Origin: an uncultured Muribaculaceae bacterium
Lineage (GTDB): Bacteria; Bacteroidota; Bacteroidia; Bacteroidales; Muribaculaceae
Direction: 5' to 3'
NCBI GenBank assembly: GCA_910579675.1
Contig: CAJTUF010000001.1
Span: forward strand, 124,001-188,000
Length of the DNA stretch: 64,000 nucleotides
The notes under the pieces were generated by a model. That model saw nothing but the letters and a program-made list of their open reading frames with translations, did not search any database and was not told the origin of the DNA. Positions 8,045 through 16,458 of this stretch are shown here, piece after piece. Every line of letters begins with the position of its first letter. Position 1 is the first letter of the stretch. Position numbers and translations under genes: made by a program.

Positions 8045-9589
8045 ATGGCCCAGCAAGAAGAAGTTTTCAAGAAAATAGTTTCCCACGCCAAGGAATACGG
8101 CTTTGTGTTCCAGTCATCTGAGATCTACGATGGCCTCTCGGCTGTCTACGACTACGGCCAAAACGGCGTGGAGCTCAAAAACAACATCAAGCGCTACTGG
8201 TGGGACGCAATGACCCTCCTCCATGAAAATATCGTAGGCATCGACTCCGCTATCTTCATGCACCCCACCATCTGGAAAGCTTCGGGCCATGTCGACGCAT
8301 TCAATGATCCTCTGATCGACAACCGCGACTCGAAGAAGCGCTACCGCGCCGACGTGCTCATCGAAGAGGAGATAGCCCGCCTCGACGACAAGATCGAAAA
8401 AGAAGTGGCCAAAGCACGCAAGCGCTTCGGCGAAAGCTTCGACGAGGATCTCTTCCGCCAGACCAACCCCCGCGTGGCCGAGATCGCTGCCACCCGCGAC
8501 GCTCTCCACGAGCGCTTCGCCCAGGCCATGAACGACAATAATCTCGACGAGCTCCGCCAGATCATAATCGACCGCGAGATTGTTTGTCCCATCTCCGGAA
8601 CCCGCAACTGGACCGAGGTACGCCAGTTCAACCTCATGTTCAAGACCGAGATGGGCTCCACCGCCGACGGTGCCATGACCGTGTATCTCCGCCCCGAGAC
8701 CGCACAGGGCATCTTTGTCAACTATCTCAACGTGCAGAAGACAGGCCGCATGCGCCTCCCCTTCGGCATAGCCCAGATAGGCAAAGCCTTCCGCAACGAG
8801 ATCGTGGCACGCCAGTTCATCTTCCGCATGAGGGAGTTCGAGCAGATGGAGATGCAATTTTTCGTGCGTCCCGGCGAAGAGCTCAAATGGTTTGCCCAGT
8901 GGAAGGAATGGCGCCTGAAATGGCACAAAGCCCTCGGCCTTGGCGATCAGAAATACCGCTACCACGACCACGAGAAGCTGGCCCACTATGCCAACGCCGC
9001 CACCGACATCGAATTTGAGATGCCCTTCGGTTTCAAAGAGGTGGAAGGCATACACTCCCGCACCAACTTTGACCTCTCGCAACACGAGAAATTCTCAGGC
9101 AAGAACATCAAATATTTCGATCCTGAGCTCAACGAAAGCTATGTGCCCTACGTGATCGAGACTTCGATTGGTGTCGACCGCATGTTCCTCTCCGTGCTCT
9201 GCTCAAGCTACGAGGAGCAGGCGCTCGAAGGTGGCGACAAGCGCGTGGTGCTCCACCTTCCCGCTCCCCTCGCTCCTGTTAAATGTGCCGTGCTCCCGCT
9301 TGTCAAGAAAGACGGCCTCCCCGAAAAAGCTCGTGAGATAGTCAACGACCTCAAATTTGACTTCGCCACCCGCTACGACGAAAAAGACTCCATCGGAAAA
9401 CGCTACCGCCGTCAGGACGCCATTGGCACCCCCTTCTGCATCACCGTCGATCATCAGTCTCTTGAGGACAACACCGTCACTCTGCGCCATCGCGACAGCA
9501 TGGAGCAGACTCGCGTGGCAATCGCCGACCTCCACCGCCTGATTCACGACAATGTGAGCCTCACTTCTCTCCTGCGTCGCCTGGGCTGA
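8045..9589 (+). CDS. glyS: Glycine-tRNA ligase, single-chain type
   Basis: A 514-residue class II aminoacyl-tRNA synthetase of the homodimeric (GlyQS, eukaryote/archaea-like) type, which charges tRNA-Gly in the cytoplasm. Class II motifs are visible: motif 2 with AFRNEIVARQFIFRMREFEQMEMQ-type sequence near residue 255, motif 3 with ETSIGVDRMFLSVL, and a C-terminal anticodon-binding domain (VKCAVLPLVKKDGLPEKAREI). Length matches the family. It is followed 50 bases downstream by lemA. No TAnnTTTG box is seen in the 70-base gap before it, so it may be read through from prfB. Confidence 0.96.
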   Translation: MAQQEEVFKKIVSHAKEYGFVFQSSEIYDGLSAVYDYGQNGVELKNNIKRYWWDAMTLLHENIVGIDSAIFMHPTIWKASGHVDAFNDPLIDNRDSKKRYRADVLIEEEIARLDDKIEKEVAKARKRFGESFDEDLFRQTNPRVAEIAATRDALHERFAQAMNDNNLDELRQIIIDREIVCPISGTRNWTEVRQFNLMFKTEMGSTADGAMTVYLRPETAQGIFVNYLNVQKTGRMRLPFGIAQIGKAFRNEIVARQFIFRMREFEQMEMQFFVRPGEELKWFAQWKEWRLKWHKALGLGDQKYRYHDHEKLAHYANAATDIEFEMPFGFKEVEGIHSRTNFDLSQHEKFSGKNIKYFDPELNESYVPYVIETSIGVDRMFLSVLCSSYEEQALEGGDKRVVLHLPAPLAPVKCAVLPLVKKDGLPEKAREIVNDLKFDFATRYDEKDSIGKRYRRQDAIGTPFCITVDHQSLEDNTVTLRHRDSMEQTRVAIADLHRLIHDNVSLTSLLRRLG

Positions 9590-9639
9590 TCAACAGCCCG
9601 GCGCGCCGCGCTTCCCCCCTCATCCTCATTTTACCCCTT

Positions 9640-10227
9640 ATGAAATCAATCCACAGAATCATCCTCATCGCCGTGGCTATAGTCATGACTGCCGGCCTCT
9701 CATCGTGCAACTACAATTCGCTCGTCGAGAAGCAGCAGGGCGTAGATCAGGCCTGGGCCGAAGTTGAAAACCAATATCAGCGTCGAGCCGACTTGATACC
9801 CAATCTCGTTGCCACCGTCAAGGGTTATGCCACCCACGAAGAGGAGACATTTCAGAAAGTGACAGAGGCCCGGGCCAAAGCCACCTCGATCACCATCGAC
9901 CCCACAAATCTCAACGAAGAGACCCTCGCTAAGTTTCAGGAAGCTCAAAACGAGCTCTCAGGAGCCCTCAAGAGCCTCCTTGCAGTCACCGAAGCCTATC
10001 CCGACCTCAAGGCCAACGAAAACTTCCGCGATCTGCAGGTTCAGCTTGAAGGCACCGAAAACCGAGTGACCACAGCCCGCTCCCGCTACACCGAGACAGT
10101 GGCCGACTACAACTCGTCGATCAAGAAATTTCCTACAGTAATCTACGCCGGATGGTTTGGTTTTGATGCCAAGCCACAGTTCAAGGCCGACGCCGGTGCA
10201 TCACAGGCCCCCAAAGTGGAATTTTGA
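9640..10227 (+). CDS. lemA: LemA family lipoprotein
   Basis: A 195-residue protein with an N-terminal hydrophobic segment ending in a clear lipobox (LSSC, Cys at 23). A long helical LemA domain follows: QGVDQAWAEVENQYQRRADLIPNLVATVKGYA is its typical first helix pair. It ends with TARSRYTETVADYNSSIKKFP and the FGFDAKPQF-like tail. LemA proteins are envelope-anchored helical bundles of unsettled function, often beside TPM/HtpX genes; here the neighbours are glyS and an FKBP lipoprotein. Its TGA is immediately followed by the ATG of the FKBP gene two bases later. Confidence 0.9.
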   Translation: MKSIHRIILIAVAIVMTAGLSSCNYNSLVEKQQGVDQAWAEVENQYQRRADLIPNLVATVKGYATHEEETFQKVTEARAKATSITIDPTNLNEETLAKFQEAQNELSGALKSLLAVTEAYPDLKANENFRDLQVQLEGTENRVTTARSRYTETVADYNSSIKKFPTVIYAGWFGFDAKPQFKADAGASQAPKVEF

Positions 10228-10229
10228 TC

Positions 10230-10835
10230 ATGACAACCCGCACTAAAGCCACCCTCGGGCGACTCATCAAGCGTATCGCCGCCCAGGCAGCCATAACAGC
10301 AATGATGGTTCCTGCCATTGCTTCGTGTGTTAGCGAGACCGACTGGGATCTCTACCAGACATGGCGCAACGACAACAATGAGTGGTATCTCGCCCAGCGC
10401 GAAAAGAAAAACCCCGACGGCACCCCCTACTACACCGTGCTCAGCCCGGCGTGGTATCCCGAGTCGGGCGTGCTCATCCACTACTTCAACGACCGCAAGC
10501 TCACCGAGGGCAACCTCTCGCCCATGATGACCTCCACCGTAGATATGATCTACATAGGCCATCTCTACAACGACACCGTATTTGACTCATCGTATGACAA
10601 CACCACCTACGGCGACAGCATATTCCGCACTCAACCCAATGCTGTGATCGAAGGATGGCAAATCGCCCTCAATGACATGCGCGTGGGCGACACTTGCGAA
10701 GTGGTCATCCCCTATCCCCAGGCCTATGGCACCTCTGGACAAGGCTCGATACCCCCTTACTCCGTGCTCCGCTTCAATATGAAGCTTGTAGGCATCCCCG
10801 CCTACGAGATTCCCGACACTGAGATCGACGACTGA
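10230..10835 (+). CDS. FKBP-type peptidyl-prolyl isomerase lipoprotein
   Basis: About 201 residues with an N-terminal segment ending in IASC, a good lipobox, so probably membrane-anchored in the periplasm. The C-terminal half is an FKBP domain: DTVFDSSY, then VIEGWQIALNDMRVGDTCEV, YPQAYGTSGQGSIPPYSVLRFNMKLV. This keeps the conserved VIxGW, the Tyr of AYG and the IPP loop. It would catalyse proline isomerisation in exported proteins. ATG 10230 is preferred over an in-frame TTG at 10224 that lies in the lemA stop region. A strong bidirectional terminator follows. Confidence 0.88.
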   Translation: MTTRTKATLGRLIKRIAAQAAITAMMVPAIASCVSETDWDLYQTWRNDNNEWYLAQREKKNPDGTPYYTVLSPAWYPESGVLIHYFNDRKLTEGNLSPMMTSTVDMIYIGHLYNDTVFDSSYDNTTYGDSIFRTQPNAVIEGWQIALNDMRVGDTCEVVIPYPQAYGTSGQGSIPPYSVLRFNMKLVGIPAYEIPDTEIDD

Positions 10836-10857
10836 GCCTTAGAATATACGAATTGAC

Positions 10858-10909
10858 AAAAGCGAGTCCCGGACCGACCGATAGTGGTCGAAGTCCGGGA
10901 CTCGCTTTT
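10858..10909. terminator. Bidirectional terminator between FKBP and DUF1846 genes
   Basis: A perfect 17-bp inverted repeat (arms 10858-10874 and 10893-10909, beginning AAAAGCGAG and ending CTCGCTTTT) encloses a further 5-bp CGACC/GGTCG stem and a short loop. The A-tract on one side and T-tract on the other allow it to work in both directions. It lies exactly between the convergent FKBP (+) and DUF1846 (-) genes. Confidence 0.9.
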
Positions 10910-10933
10910 GATTTATTCTCCGGCGGGGAGAGG

Positions 10934-12397
10934 TCACTTCTTCTTTACCGGGTCGCAGGTAAGCCCCACACCCAGCTTCTTGAATATCTTGTGGTCTACC
11001 TCGCCCAGCATCACCGTTGAGTGGACTTGACATCCCCTCAACTCGGGCAGGCGCTCAAGAGCGCGGCGGCAATTATCGTCGGTGGTCGATAGCACCGACA
11101 GCGCCACCAGCACCTCATCGGTGTGCAGGCGTGGATTGTTGCCTCTCAGATAATTTAGCTTCGTGTACTGGATTGGCTCGATCATCGACTGAGGGATCAG
11201 CTTCACCGAGTGATCGATACCGGCAAGATGCTTTATAGCATTTAGAATCAGTGCTGCACTCGGGCCCAGCAGTGCGCCGCTCTCAGCAGTGATGATAGTG
11301 CCGTCGGCAAGTTCAATCGCACTGCATGGCACACCCGAACGCGCCGCGCGCTCCTTAGCAGCAGCTATGGGGCGACGGTAGTCGACAGTAATGCCAGCCT
11401 GCTTGAACAGAAGCGCTATCTTGTTCACTTCCTGCTCATTGCCGTCGCCGAGAGCCATGCGGTCGAGAGCATCGTAGTAGCGGCGGATAATCTCGTTGTT
11501 AGAAGCCTGCCTACACACCTCATCATCGTTGATGCAGAAACCAACCATGTTGACACCCATATCGGTAGGGCTCTTATAGGGATTCTTGCCATAGATTCCC
11601 TCAAACAGCGAGTTGAGCACCGGGAAGATCTCTATGTCGCGGTTGTAGTTGATTGCAGTCTTGCCATAGGCTTCCAGATGGAAAGGATCTATCATATTGA
11701 CATCGTTGAGATCGGCCGTCGCCGCCTCATAGGCAATATTTACCGGATGCTTGAGCGGGAGACTCCACACCGGGAAGGTCTCAAACTTGGCATATCCGGC
11801 CTCTACTCCATGCTTGTGCTCATTATAGAGCTGGCTCAGGCACACCGCCATCTTACCACTGCCGGGGCCAGGCGCGGTGACAATCACCAAAGGGCGAGTT
11901 GTGGGGATATAGTCGTTGCGTCCGAAACCATCGTCGGAGTCGATCAGATCCACATTGGCAGGGTAGCCGTCGATGAGATAATGGATATAAGTGGGGACAC
12001 CGATACGCTCGAGGCGCTTGCGGAAAGCATCGGCGCTGGCCTGACCGTCGTAATGGGTGATCACGACCGAGCTCACCAGAAATCCACGTTTCTGAAACTC
12101 TTCGCGCAGACGAAGGACATCCATATCATACGTGATGCCCAGATCGCTCCTCACTTTATTTTTTTCGATATCGACCGCCGAAATCACTATCACTATCTCG
12201 GCATGGTCGGCCAGCTGCGACAGCATCCTCAGCTTGCTGTCGGGCTGGAAACCGGGCAGGACGCGGCTTGCGTGGTGATCATCAAAGAGCTTCCCGCCGA
12301 GCTCCAGATACAGCTTATTGCCAAACTGGGCTATACGCTCCTTGATGTGTTCCGATTGTATCCGCAGATACTTGTCGTTGTCAAATCCGTATTTCAT
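10934..12397 (-). CDS. DUF1846 domain-containing protein
   Basis: A 487-residue protein of the DUF1846 family, recognised from KYGFDNDKYLRIQSEHIKERI at the start and from blocks such as GKLFDDHHASRVLPGF, APGPGSGKMAVCLSQLY (a P-loop-like Gly-rich motif) and SALLGPSAALILNAIKHLAGI. Family proteins are cytoplasmic and of unproven function; the Gly-rich loop suggests nucleotide binding. ATG 12397 was chosen because the upstream in-frame TTG (12409) lies inside the promoter. It faces the FKBP gene across a bidirectional terminator. Confidence 0.88.
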   Translation of the reverse strand: MKYGFDNDKYLRIQSEHIKERIAQFGNKLYLELGGKLFDDHHASRVLPGFQPDSKLRMLSQLADHAEIVIVISAVDIEKNKVRSDLGITYDMDVLRLREEFQKRGFLVSSVVITHYDGQASADAFRKRLERIGVPTYIHYLIDGYPANVDLIDSDDGFGRNDYIPTTRPLVIVTAPGPGSGKMAVCLSQLYNEHKHGVEAGYAKFETFPVWSLPLKHPVNIAYEAATADLNDVNMIDPFHLEAYGKTAINYNRDIEIFPVLNSLFEGIYGKNPYKSPTDMGVNMVGFCINDDEVCRQASNNEIIRRYYDALDRMALGDGNEQEVNKIALLFKQAGITVDYRRPIAAAKERAARSGVPCSAIELADGTIITAESGALLGPSAALILNAIKHLAGIDHSVKLIPQSMIEPIQYTKLNYLRGNNPRLHTDEVLVALSVLSTTDDNCRRALERLPELRGCQVHSTVMLGEVDHKIFKKLGVGLTCDPVKKK

Positions 12398-12406
12398 AAC
12401 GGGACA

Positions 12407-12414
12407 CAAAGGTA
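12407..12414 (-). promoter_or_regulatory. -7 box TACCTTTG before the DUF1846 gene
   Basis: On the minus strand TACCTTTG ends 9 bases before the ATG at 12397, leaving a leader of only a few bases. The same box contains the TTG that would otherwise extend the reading frame by four codons. Confidence 0.7.
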
Positions 12415-12566
12415 ATCATTTTTCATATTTCCGCCAACGCATCGGCGCCAAAATAATTTCGGGGCACCCACTCCCTGGCCCTGTATCGCCATGCTGATTT
12501 TATCGGTTTTCACACCCCGCGCCCAAATAGCCGGCACCGGGAGATACACGGATGAAAAAAAAATGT

Positions 12567-12574
12567 TATCTTTG
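12567..12574 (+). promoter_or_regulatory. -7 box TATCTTTG upstream of sppA (distal)
   Basis: TATCTTTG followed by CAGTC lies 94 bases before the sppA ATG at 12669. It shows that the longer in-frame extension of sppA starting at 12552 cannot be translated from this transcript. Confidence 0.65.
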
Positions 12575-12612
12575 CAGTCGGAGGGTGCCGCGCTTCATTG
12601 CCCGGCGCCTAT

Positions 12613-12620
12613 TATCTTTG
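12613..12620 (+). promoter_or_regulatory. -7 box TATCTTTG upstream of sppA (proximal)
   Basis: A second copy of TATCTTTG, 46 bases downstream of the first and 48 bases before the sppA ATG. Either or both may be used; neither has an obvious -33 TTTG at the expected spacing. Confidence 0.5.
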
Positions 12621-12668
12621 TCCGTTCTATCCATTCGTCGTTCTTACGATGATCATTATCACCGCGAT

Positions 12669-14447
12669 ATGAAAAATTTTCTTAACAGTTTCCTCGGATC
12701 CCTCGCAGCATTGTGGGTATCGGTGGCCATCGCCGGATTCCTCGGCATCTTGATGCTCGTAGTAGCAGTAGCCGGAGCGGCAGGCTCCGACACCATCGAG
12801 GTTAGAGACGACTCTGTGCTCCTGCTTGATCTCAATGGCACCGTGACCGACCGCCAGCAGCCTATCGACATCATGAGCCGCCTCACTGGCCAGATCGACC
12901 AGAAGTTTCTCCCTCTCAATCAGATTCTCGCTTCGCTGCGCCATGCCTCCGACGACGATAAGATCAAAGGACTCTTCATCAAAGCCGACGGGGCAGCTAT
13001 GGGGCTTGCTCAGGCCAAAGCCATCACTCAGGCCGTGGCCGACTTCAAATCGTCGGGCAAATGGGTGATAGCCTACGGCGACACCTACACCCAGAGCAAC
13101 TATCTTGTGGCCTCAGCTGCCGATTCCATAATCGTCAATCCCATCGGCATGATTGATATTCATGGGCTTGAATCGACCACCATGTACTTCAAGAATCTAC
13201 TTGAGAAGATAGGTGTGGAGGTGCAAGTGGTGAAGGTCGGAACCTATAAGAGCGCTGTTGAGCCTTTTCTCCTCACGGGCATGAGCGAAGCCAACCGCGA
13301 GCAGCAGGCAGCCTATCTCGGCACTATCTGGGGCAACCTCACATCGACCATAGCCCGCGGGCGCAACCTCCCCTCCGACTCCATCGTCAATACATGGGCC
13401 AATGAATTTACTATCACCAAGCCCGCCGAATGGTATATCGAGCAACACATAGCCGACGCTCTCCGCTACCGTCATCAGGTCGACGAGACCCTCCGCAGCC
13501 TCACCGGCCGCGACTCCGACGAGAACATACGCTTCATCGATGCAACCGACTACTATACCGCCCGCGACCTCGCCTCTACCGGCAAGCACTCAGGCAAGAA
13601 AAAGATGATCGCTGTGCTCTACGCCCTGGGCGACATCACCGAAAACGGTGAGGGAGGCATTGCTTCCGACCGCCTTGTGCCTCAGATTTTCGACCTCATC
13701 GACAACGACAAAGTCGACGGCCTCATCCTCCGCGTCAACTCCGGCGGCGGCAGCGCCTACGCATCCGAGCAGATATGGGAGGCTCTCGAGCAGTTCAAGA
13801 GCCGCACCGGCAAGCCATTTTTCGTATCAATGGGCGACGTCGCTGCTTCGGGCGGCTATTATATATCCTGTGGGGCCGACAAGATTTTTGCCGAACCTGT
13901 GACCCTCACCGGTTCGATCGGCATCTTTGGCATGATACCGCAGGCTCAGAAGCTCATGAGCGACAAGCTCGGCATAAACACAGCGACAGTGGCCACCAAC
14001 GAGCCCTCGATCTCGCTCTTCAAGCCTATGACCGACAGCCAGCGCGCTGCAATGCAGGGCTATGTCGAGCGTGGCTACGACCTCTTTACCCGTCGTTGTG
14101 CCGAAGGTCGGCACATGTCGCAGGACTCCATCAAGGCCATAGCTGAAGGCCGGGTATGGGCCGGTGCCACCGCCCTTGACCTCGGGCTCGTCGACTCTCT
14201 CGGCAGCCTCGACGATGCCATAGCCGAGATGGCCCGCCACCTCGATGCCTCCGACGATTATTATGTGGCCGATTTTCCCAAAGTCAAGTTCCGACTTATC
14301 GACGAGATCATGAATCAGGCCGGAAACATCAAGGCCTCGATTGTGGAGAGTGAGCTCGGCGAAGCCGCTCCTTACTATCGTGCCATACGGTCGCTCCGCG
14401 GCCTCGATCCCGTGCAGGCACGAATGGACTATATCGAAATCAACTGA
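12669..14447 (+). CDS. sppA: Signal peptide peptidase SppA, 67K type
   Basis: A 592-residue inner-membrane serine protease of the long, tandem-domain SppA type that degrades released signal peptides. One membrane segment spans about residues 10-37. The catalytic lysine is in GTYKSAVEPF (Lys194) and the serine in VAASGGYYIS (Ser394), with the ITGSIG-like LTGSIGIFG following. Length equals the E. coli-type enzyme. ATG 12669 gives a normal N-terminus; upstream in-frame codons precede the promoters. lpxK follows 19 bases after the stop, which has the TGA-TCA context. Confidence 0.95.
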   Translation: MKNFLNSFLGSLAALWVSVAIAGFLGILMLVVAVAGAAGSDTIEVRDDSVLLLDLNGTVTDRQQPIDIMSRLTGQIDQKFLPLNQILASLRHASDDDKIKGLFIKADGAAMGLAQAKAITQAVADFKSSGKWVIAYGDTYTQSNYLVASAADSIIVNPIGMIDIHGLESTTMYFKNLLEKIGVEVQVVKVGTYKSAVEPFLLTGMSEANREQQAAYLGTIWGNLTSTIARGRNLPSDSIVNTWANEFTITKPAEWYIEQHIADALRYRHQVDETLRSLTGRDSDENIRFIDATDYYTARDLASTGKHSGKKKMIAVLYALGDITENGEGGIASDRLVPQIFDLIDNDKVDGLILRVNSGGGSAYASEQIWEALEQFKSRTGKPFFVSMGDVAASGGYYISCGADKIFAEPVTLTGSIGIFGMIPQAQKLMSDKLGINTATVATNEPSISLFKPMTDSQRAAMQGYVERGYDLFTRRCAEGRHMSQDSIKAIAEGRVWAGATALDLGLVDSLGSLDDAIAEMARHLDASDDYYVADFPKVKFRLIDEIMNQAGNIKASIVESELGEAAPYYRAIRSLRGLDPVQARMDYIEIN

Positions 14448-14466
14448 TCATCACCCAGCATCCATC

Positions 14467-15573
14467 ATGTCGGCAACCCGGTTTATGAAAAAGATGTTCA
14501 TGTGGCCCCTGTCGCGCCTGTACGGCGCAGGGGTCGCACTGCGCAACGTCATGTTCGACCGTGGTATGCTCGCCCAAAAGAGCTTCGACATCCCGGTAAT
14601 AGCAGTAGGCAACATAGCCGTGGGCGGTACAGGCAAGACCCCCCACACCGAATATATAGTGGATCATCTTAAAGATGAATACCGCATCGGCATCCTAAGC
14701 CGTGGCTACCGACGCCGCACCCGCGGATTCATACTCGCCACCAGCGGCTCTCATCCCGACGATATCGGCGATGAGCCATATCAGATCTACCGCAGATTTG
14801 GTGGCCGCGTCATGGTGGCGGTGTGCGAAGACCGCGTGAAAGGCATCGAGCAGATGCGACGCCTCGATCCGGGGCTACAGATGATAGTGCTCGACGATGC
14901 TTTCCAGCACCGTTATGTGCGCCCAACAGCCGCCATAGTGCTCTCCGAGTACTCCCGCCCTCCATTTCAGGACAAACTCATGCCTCTCGGACGGCTTCGC
15001 GAGCCGATGCGGGCCCTCAACCGTGCCGACGCCGTGGTGGTGACCAAGTGCCCCGACACAGCCCAGCCCATCGACTTCAGGATGATGCGCGAGCACCTTG
15101 AGCTGTTTCCCTACCAGAAGCTGATATTCTCGCGCTATGCCTATCGGACAATACGCCCCGTGTTTCCTGATGCCGTGACCGAAATACCCGACGTCGACTC
15201 TTACGGGCCATCCGATGTGATAGTGTCGCTCACGGGGGTTGCCAACCCTCGTCCATTCCTACGCCACCTGCGCCGCAACGGCGCAAAAGTGAAAGTGCTA
15301 CGTTTCGACGACCACCACCGCTTCACCGCATCCGACATGCAGCAGCTGCGACGGAAATATGAAGCTGTGGCCGCCAACCCATCGGCAGTTGTGCTCACAA
15401 CCGAGAAAGATGCAGTGCGACTTGCCTCCTGCCCCTACTTCCCGCCCGAGCTACGCAGCAAGATATTTTTCGTGCCGATCGAAGTGGAGATACTGCCGCA
15501 GAGCGACACCGAACTCCCCGACCTCATACGCCAGATCATACGTTCAAACCTTTCGACAGGCCAAAACGTTTGA
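14467..15573 (+). CDS. lpxK: Tetraacyldisaccharide 4'-kinase
   Basis: A 368-residue enzyme that phosphorylates the 4' position of the lipid A disaccharide precursor at the inner membrane. The Walker A loop lies in GNIAVGGTGKTPHTEYI. The conserved LSRGYRR segment, DDAFQHRYV (the catalytic DDxxQH) and RLREP are all present. ATG 14467 matches the normal N-terminus; the frame is open further upstream inside sppA, but those codons overlap that gene. It shows that the cell makes lipid A. It lies between sppA and PNP, a common Bacteroidales order. Confidence 0.95.
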   Translation: MSATRFMKKMFMWPLSRLYGAGVALRNVMFDRGMLAQKSFDIPVIAVGNIAVGGTGKTPHTEYIVDHLKDEYRIGILSRGYRRRTRGFILATSGSHPDDIGDEPYQIYRRFGGRVMVAVCEDRVKGIEQMRRLDPGLQMIVLDDAFQHRYVRPTAAIVLSEYSRPPFQDKLMPLGRLREPMRALNRADAVVVTKCPDTAQPIDFRMMREHLELFPYQKLIFSRYAYRTIRPVFPDAVTEIPDVDSYGPSDVIVSLTGVANPRPFLRHLRRNGAKVKVLRFDDHHRFTASDMQQLRRKYEAVAANPSAVVLTTEKDAVRLASCPYFPPELRSKIFFVPIEVEILPQSDTELPDLIRQIIRSNLSTGQNV

Positions 15574-15640
15574 CCTTAGAGCTCCTGCCCTCTCCTCCTG
15601 ACCTCATAATCCAAACCACCTCATCAACCAATCTCACCCA

Positions 15641-16456
15641 ATGATAGAAAAGATCAAAGAGACAGCTTCATTCCTCCACTCGCGAGTGGAGGGCGACATG
15701 CCTCGCATTGCCATCATACTCGGCACCGGTCTCGGTGCTCTCGTCGACCATATCGAAGACAAGCAGTATATCCCCTACACGGAGATTCCAAATATGCCTG
15801 TATCGACAGTCGAAGGACACTCCGGCAACCTCATCTTCGGCCGCCTCGCCGGAAAGAGAGTCATTGCCATGCAGGGCCGTTTCCACTACTACGAGGGCTA
15901 CGACATGAAGCAGGTCACATTCCCCGTGCGCGTGTTTCAAGCCATTGGCGTATCGACTCTTTTTGTCAGCAACGCCGCCGGAGGCATGAACAAAGAGTTC
16001 AAGGTAGGCGACATCATGACCATCACCGACCATATAAATCTCTTCCCCGAAAATCCGCTCCGCGGCAAAAACTACTCCGAGCTCGGCCCACGCTTCCCCG
16101 CCATGACCGAAGCCTATGATCCCGGCCTCATGGCCGAAGCCGACACCGTGGCCTCCAACCTCGGTATCCGCCTTATGCATGGCGTTTATGTAGGCACACC
16201 CGGCCCCACTTTCGAGACCCCGGCCGAATATGAATACTTCCGCGTGATCGGCGGCGACGCCGTCGGCATGTCGACAGTGCCTGAAGTCATAGTTGCCAAT
16301 CACGCCGGCATGCGAGTCTACGGCATATCGGTCATCACCGATCTCGGCGGCAAAGACATCAAGGAAGTGCCCACCCATGAAGAGGTGCAGCTCGCCGCCC
16401 AGAAGGCACAACCCAACATGCTCGCCATCATCAAAGGCCTCGTAGCCTCGATCTGA
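15641..16456 (+). CDS. Purine nucleoside phosphorylase (PNP-I, inosine/guanosine type)
   Basis: A 271-residue phosphorylase that splits purine nucleosides to free base and ribose-1-phosphate. The family signature GRFHYYEGY, the phosphate loop ILGTGLGAL near residue 25, and the base-binding region GPTFETPAEYEYFRVIGGDAVGMSTVPEV type motif (Glu and the late Asn in SVITDLGG-like position) identify the trimeric PNP-I group. Length is normal. It ends in TGA-TCA, and thiL starts two bases after its stop, so the two are translationally close. Confidence 0.95.
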   Translation: MIEKIKETASFLHSRVEGDMPRIAIILGTGLGALVDHIEDKQYIPYTEIPNMPVSTVEGHSGNLIFGRLAGKRVIAMQGRFHYYEGYDMKQVTFPVRVFQAIGVSTLFVSNAAGGMNKEFKVGDIMTITDHINLFPENPLRGKNYSELGPRFPAMTEAYDPGLMAEADTVASNLGIRLMHGVYVGTPGPTFETPAEYEYFRVIGGDAVGMSTVPEVIVANHAGMRVYGISVITDLGGKDIKEVPTHEEVQLAAQKAQPNMLAIIKGLVASI

Positions 16457-16458
16457 TC

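Noticed and set aside
12552..12668. N-terminal extension of SppA from 12552
   Set aside because: The extension begins upstream of both candidate promoters and has no SppA-like sequence. The normal membrane segment starts just after ATG 12669.
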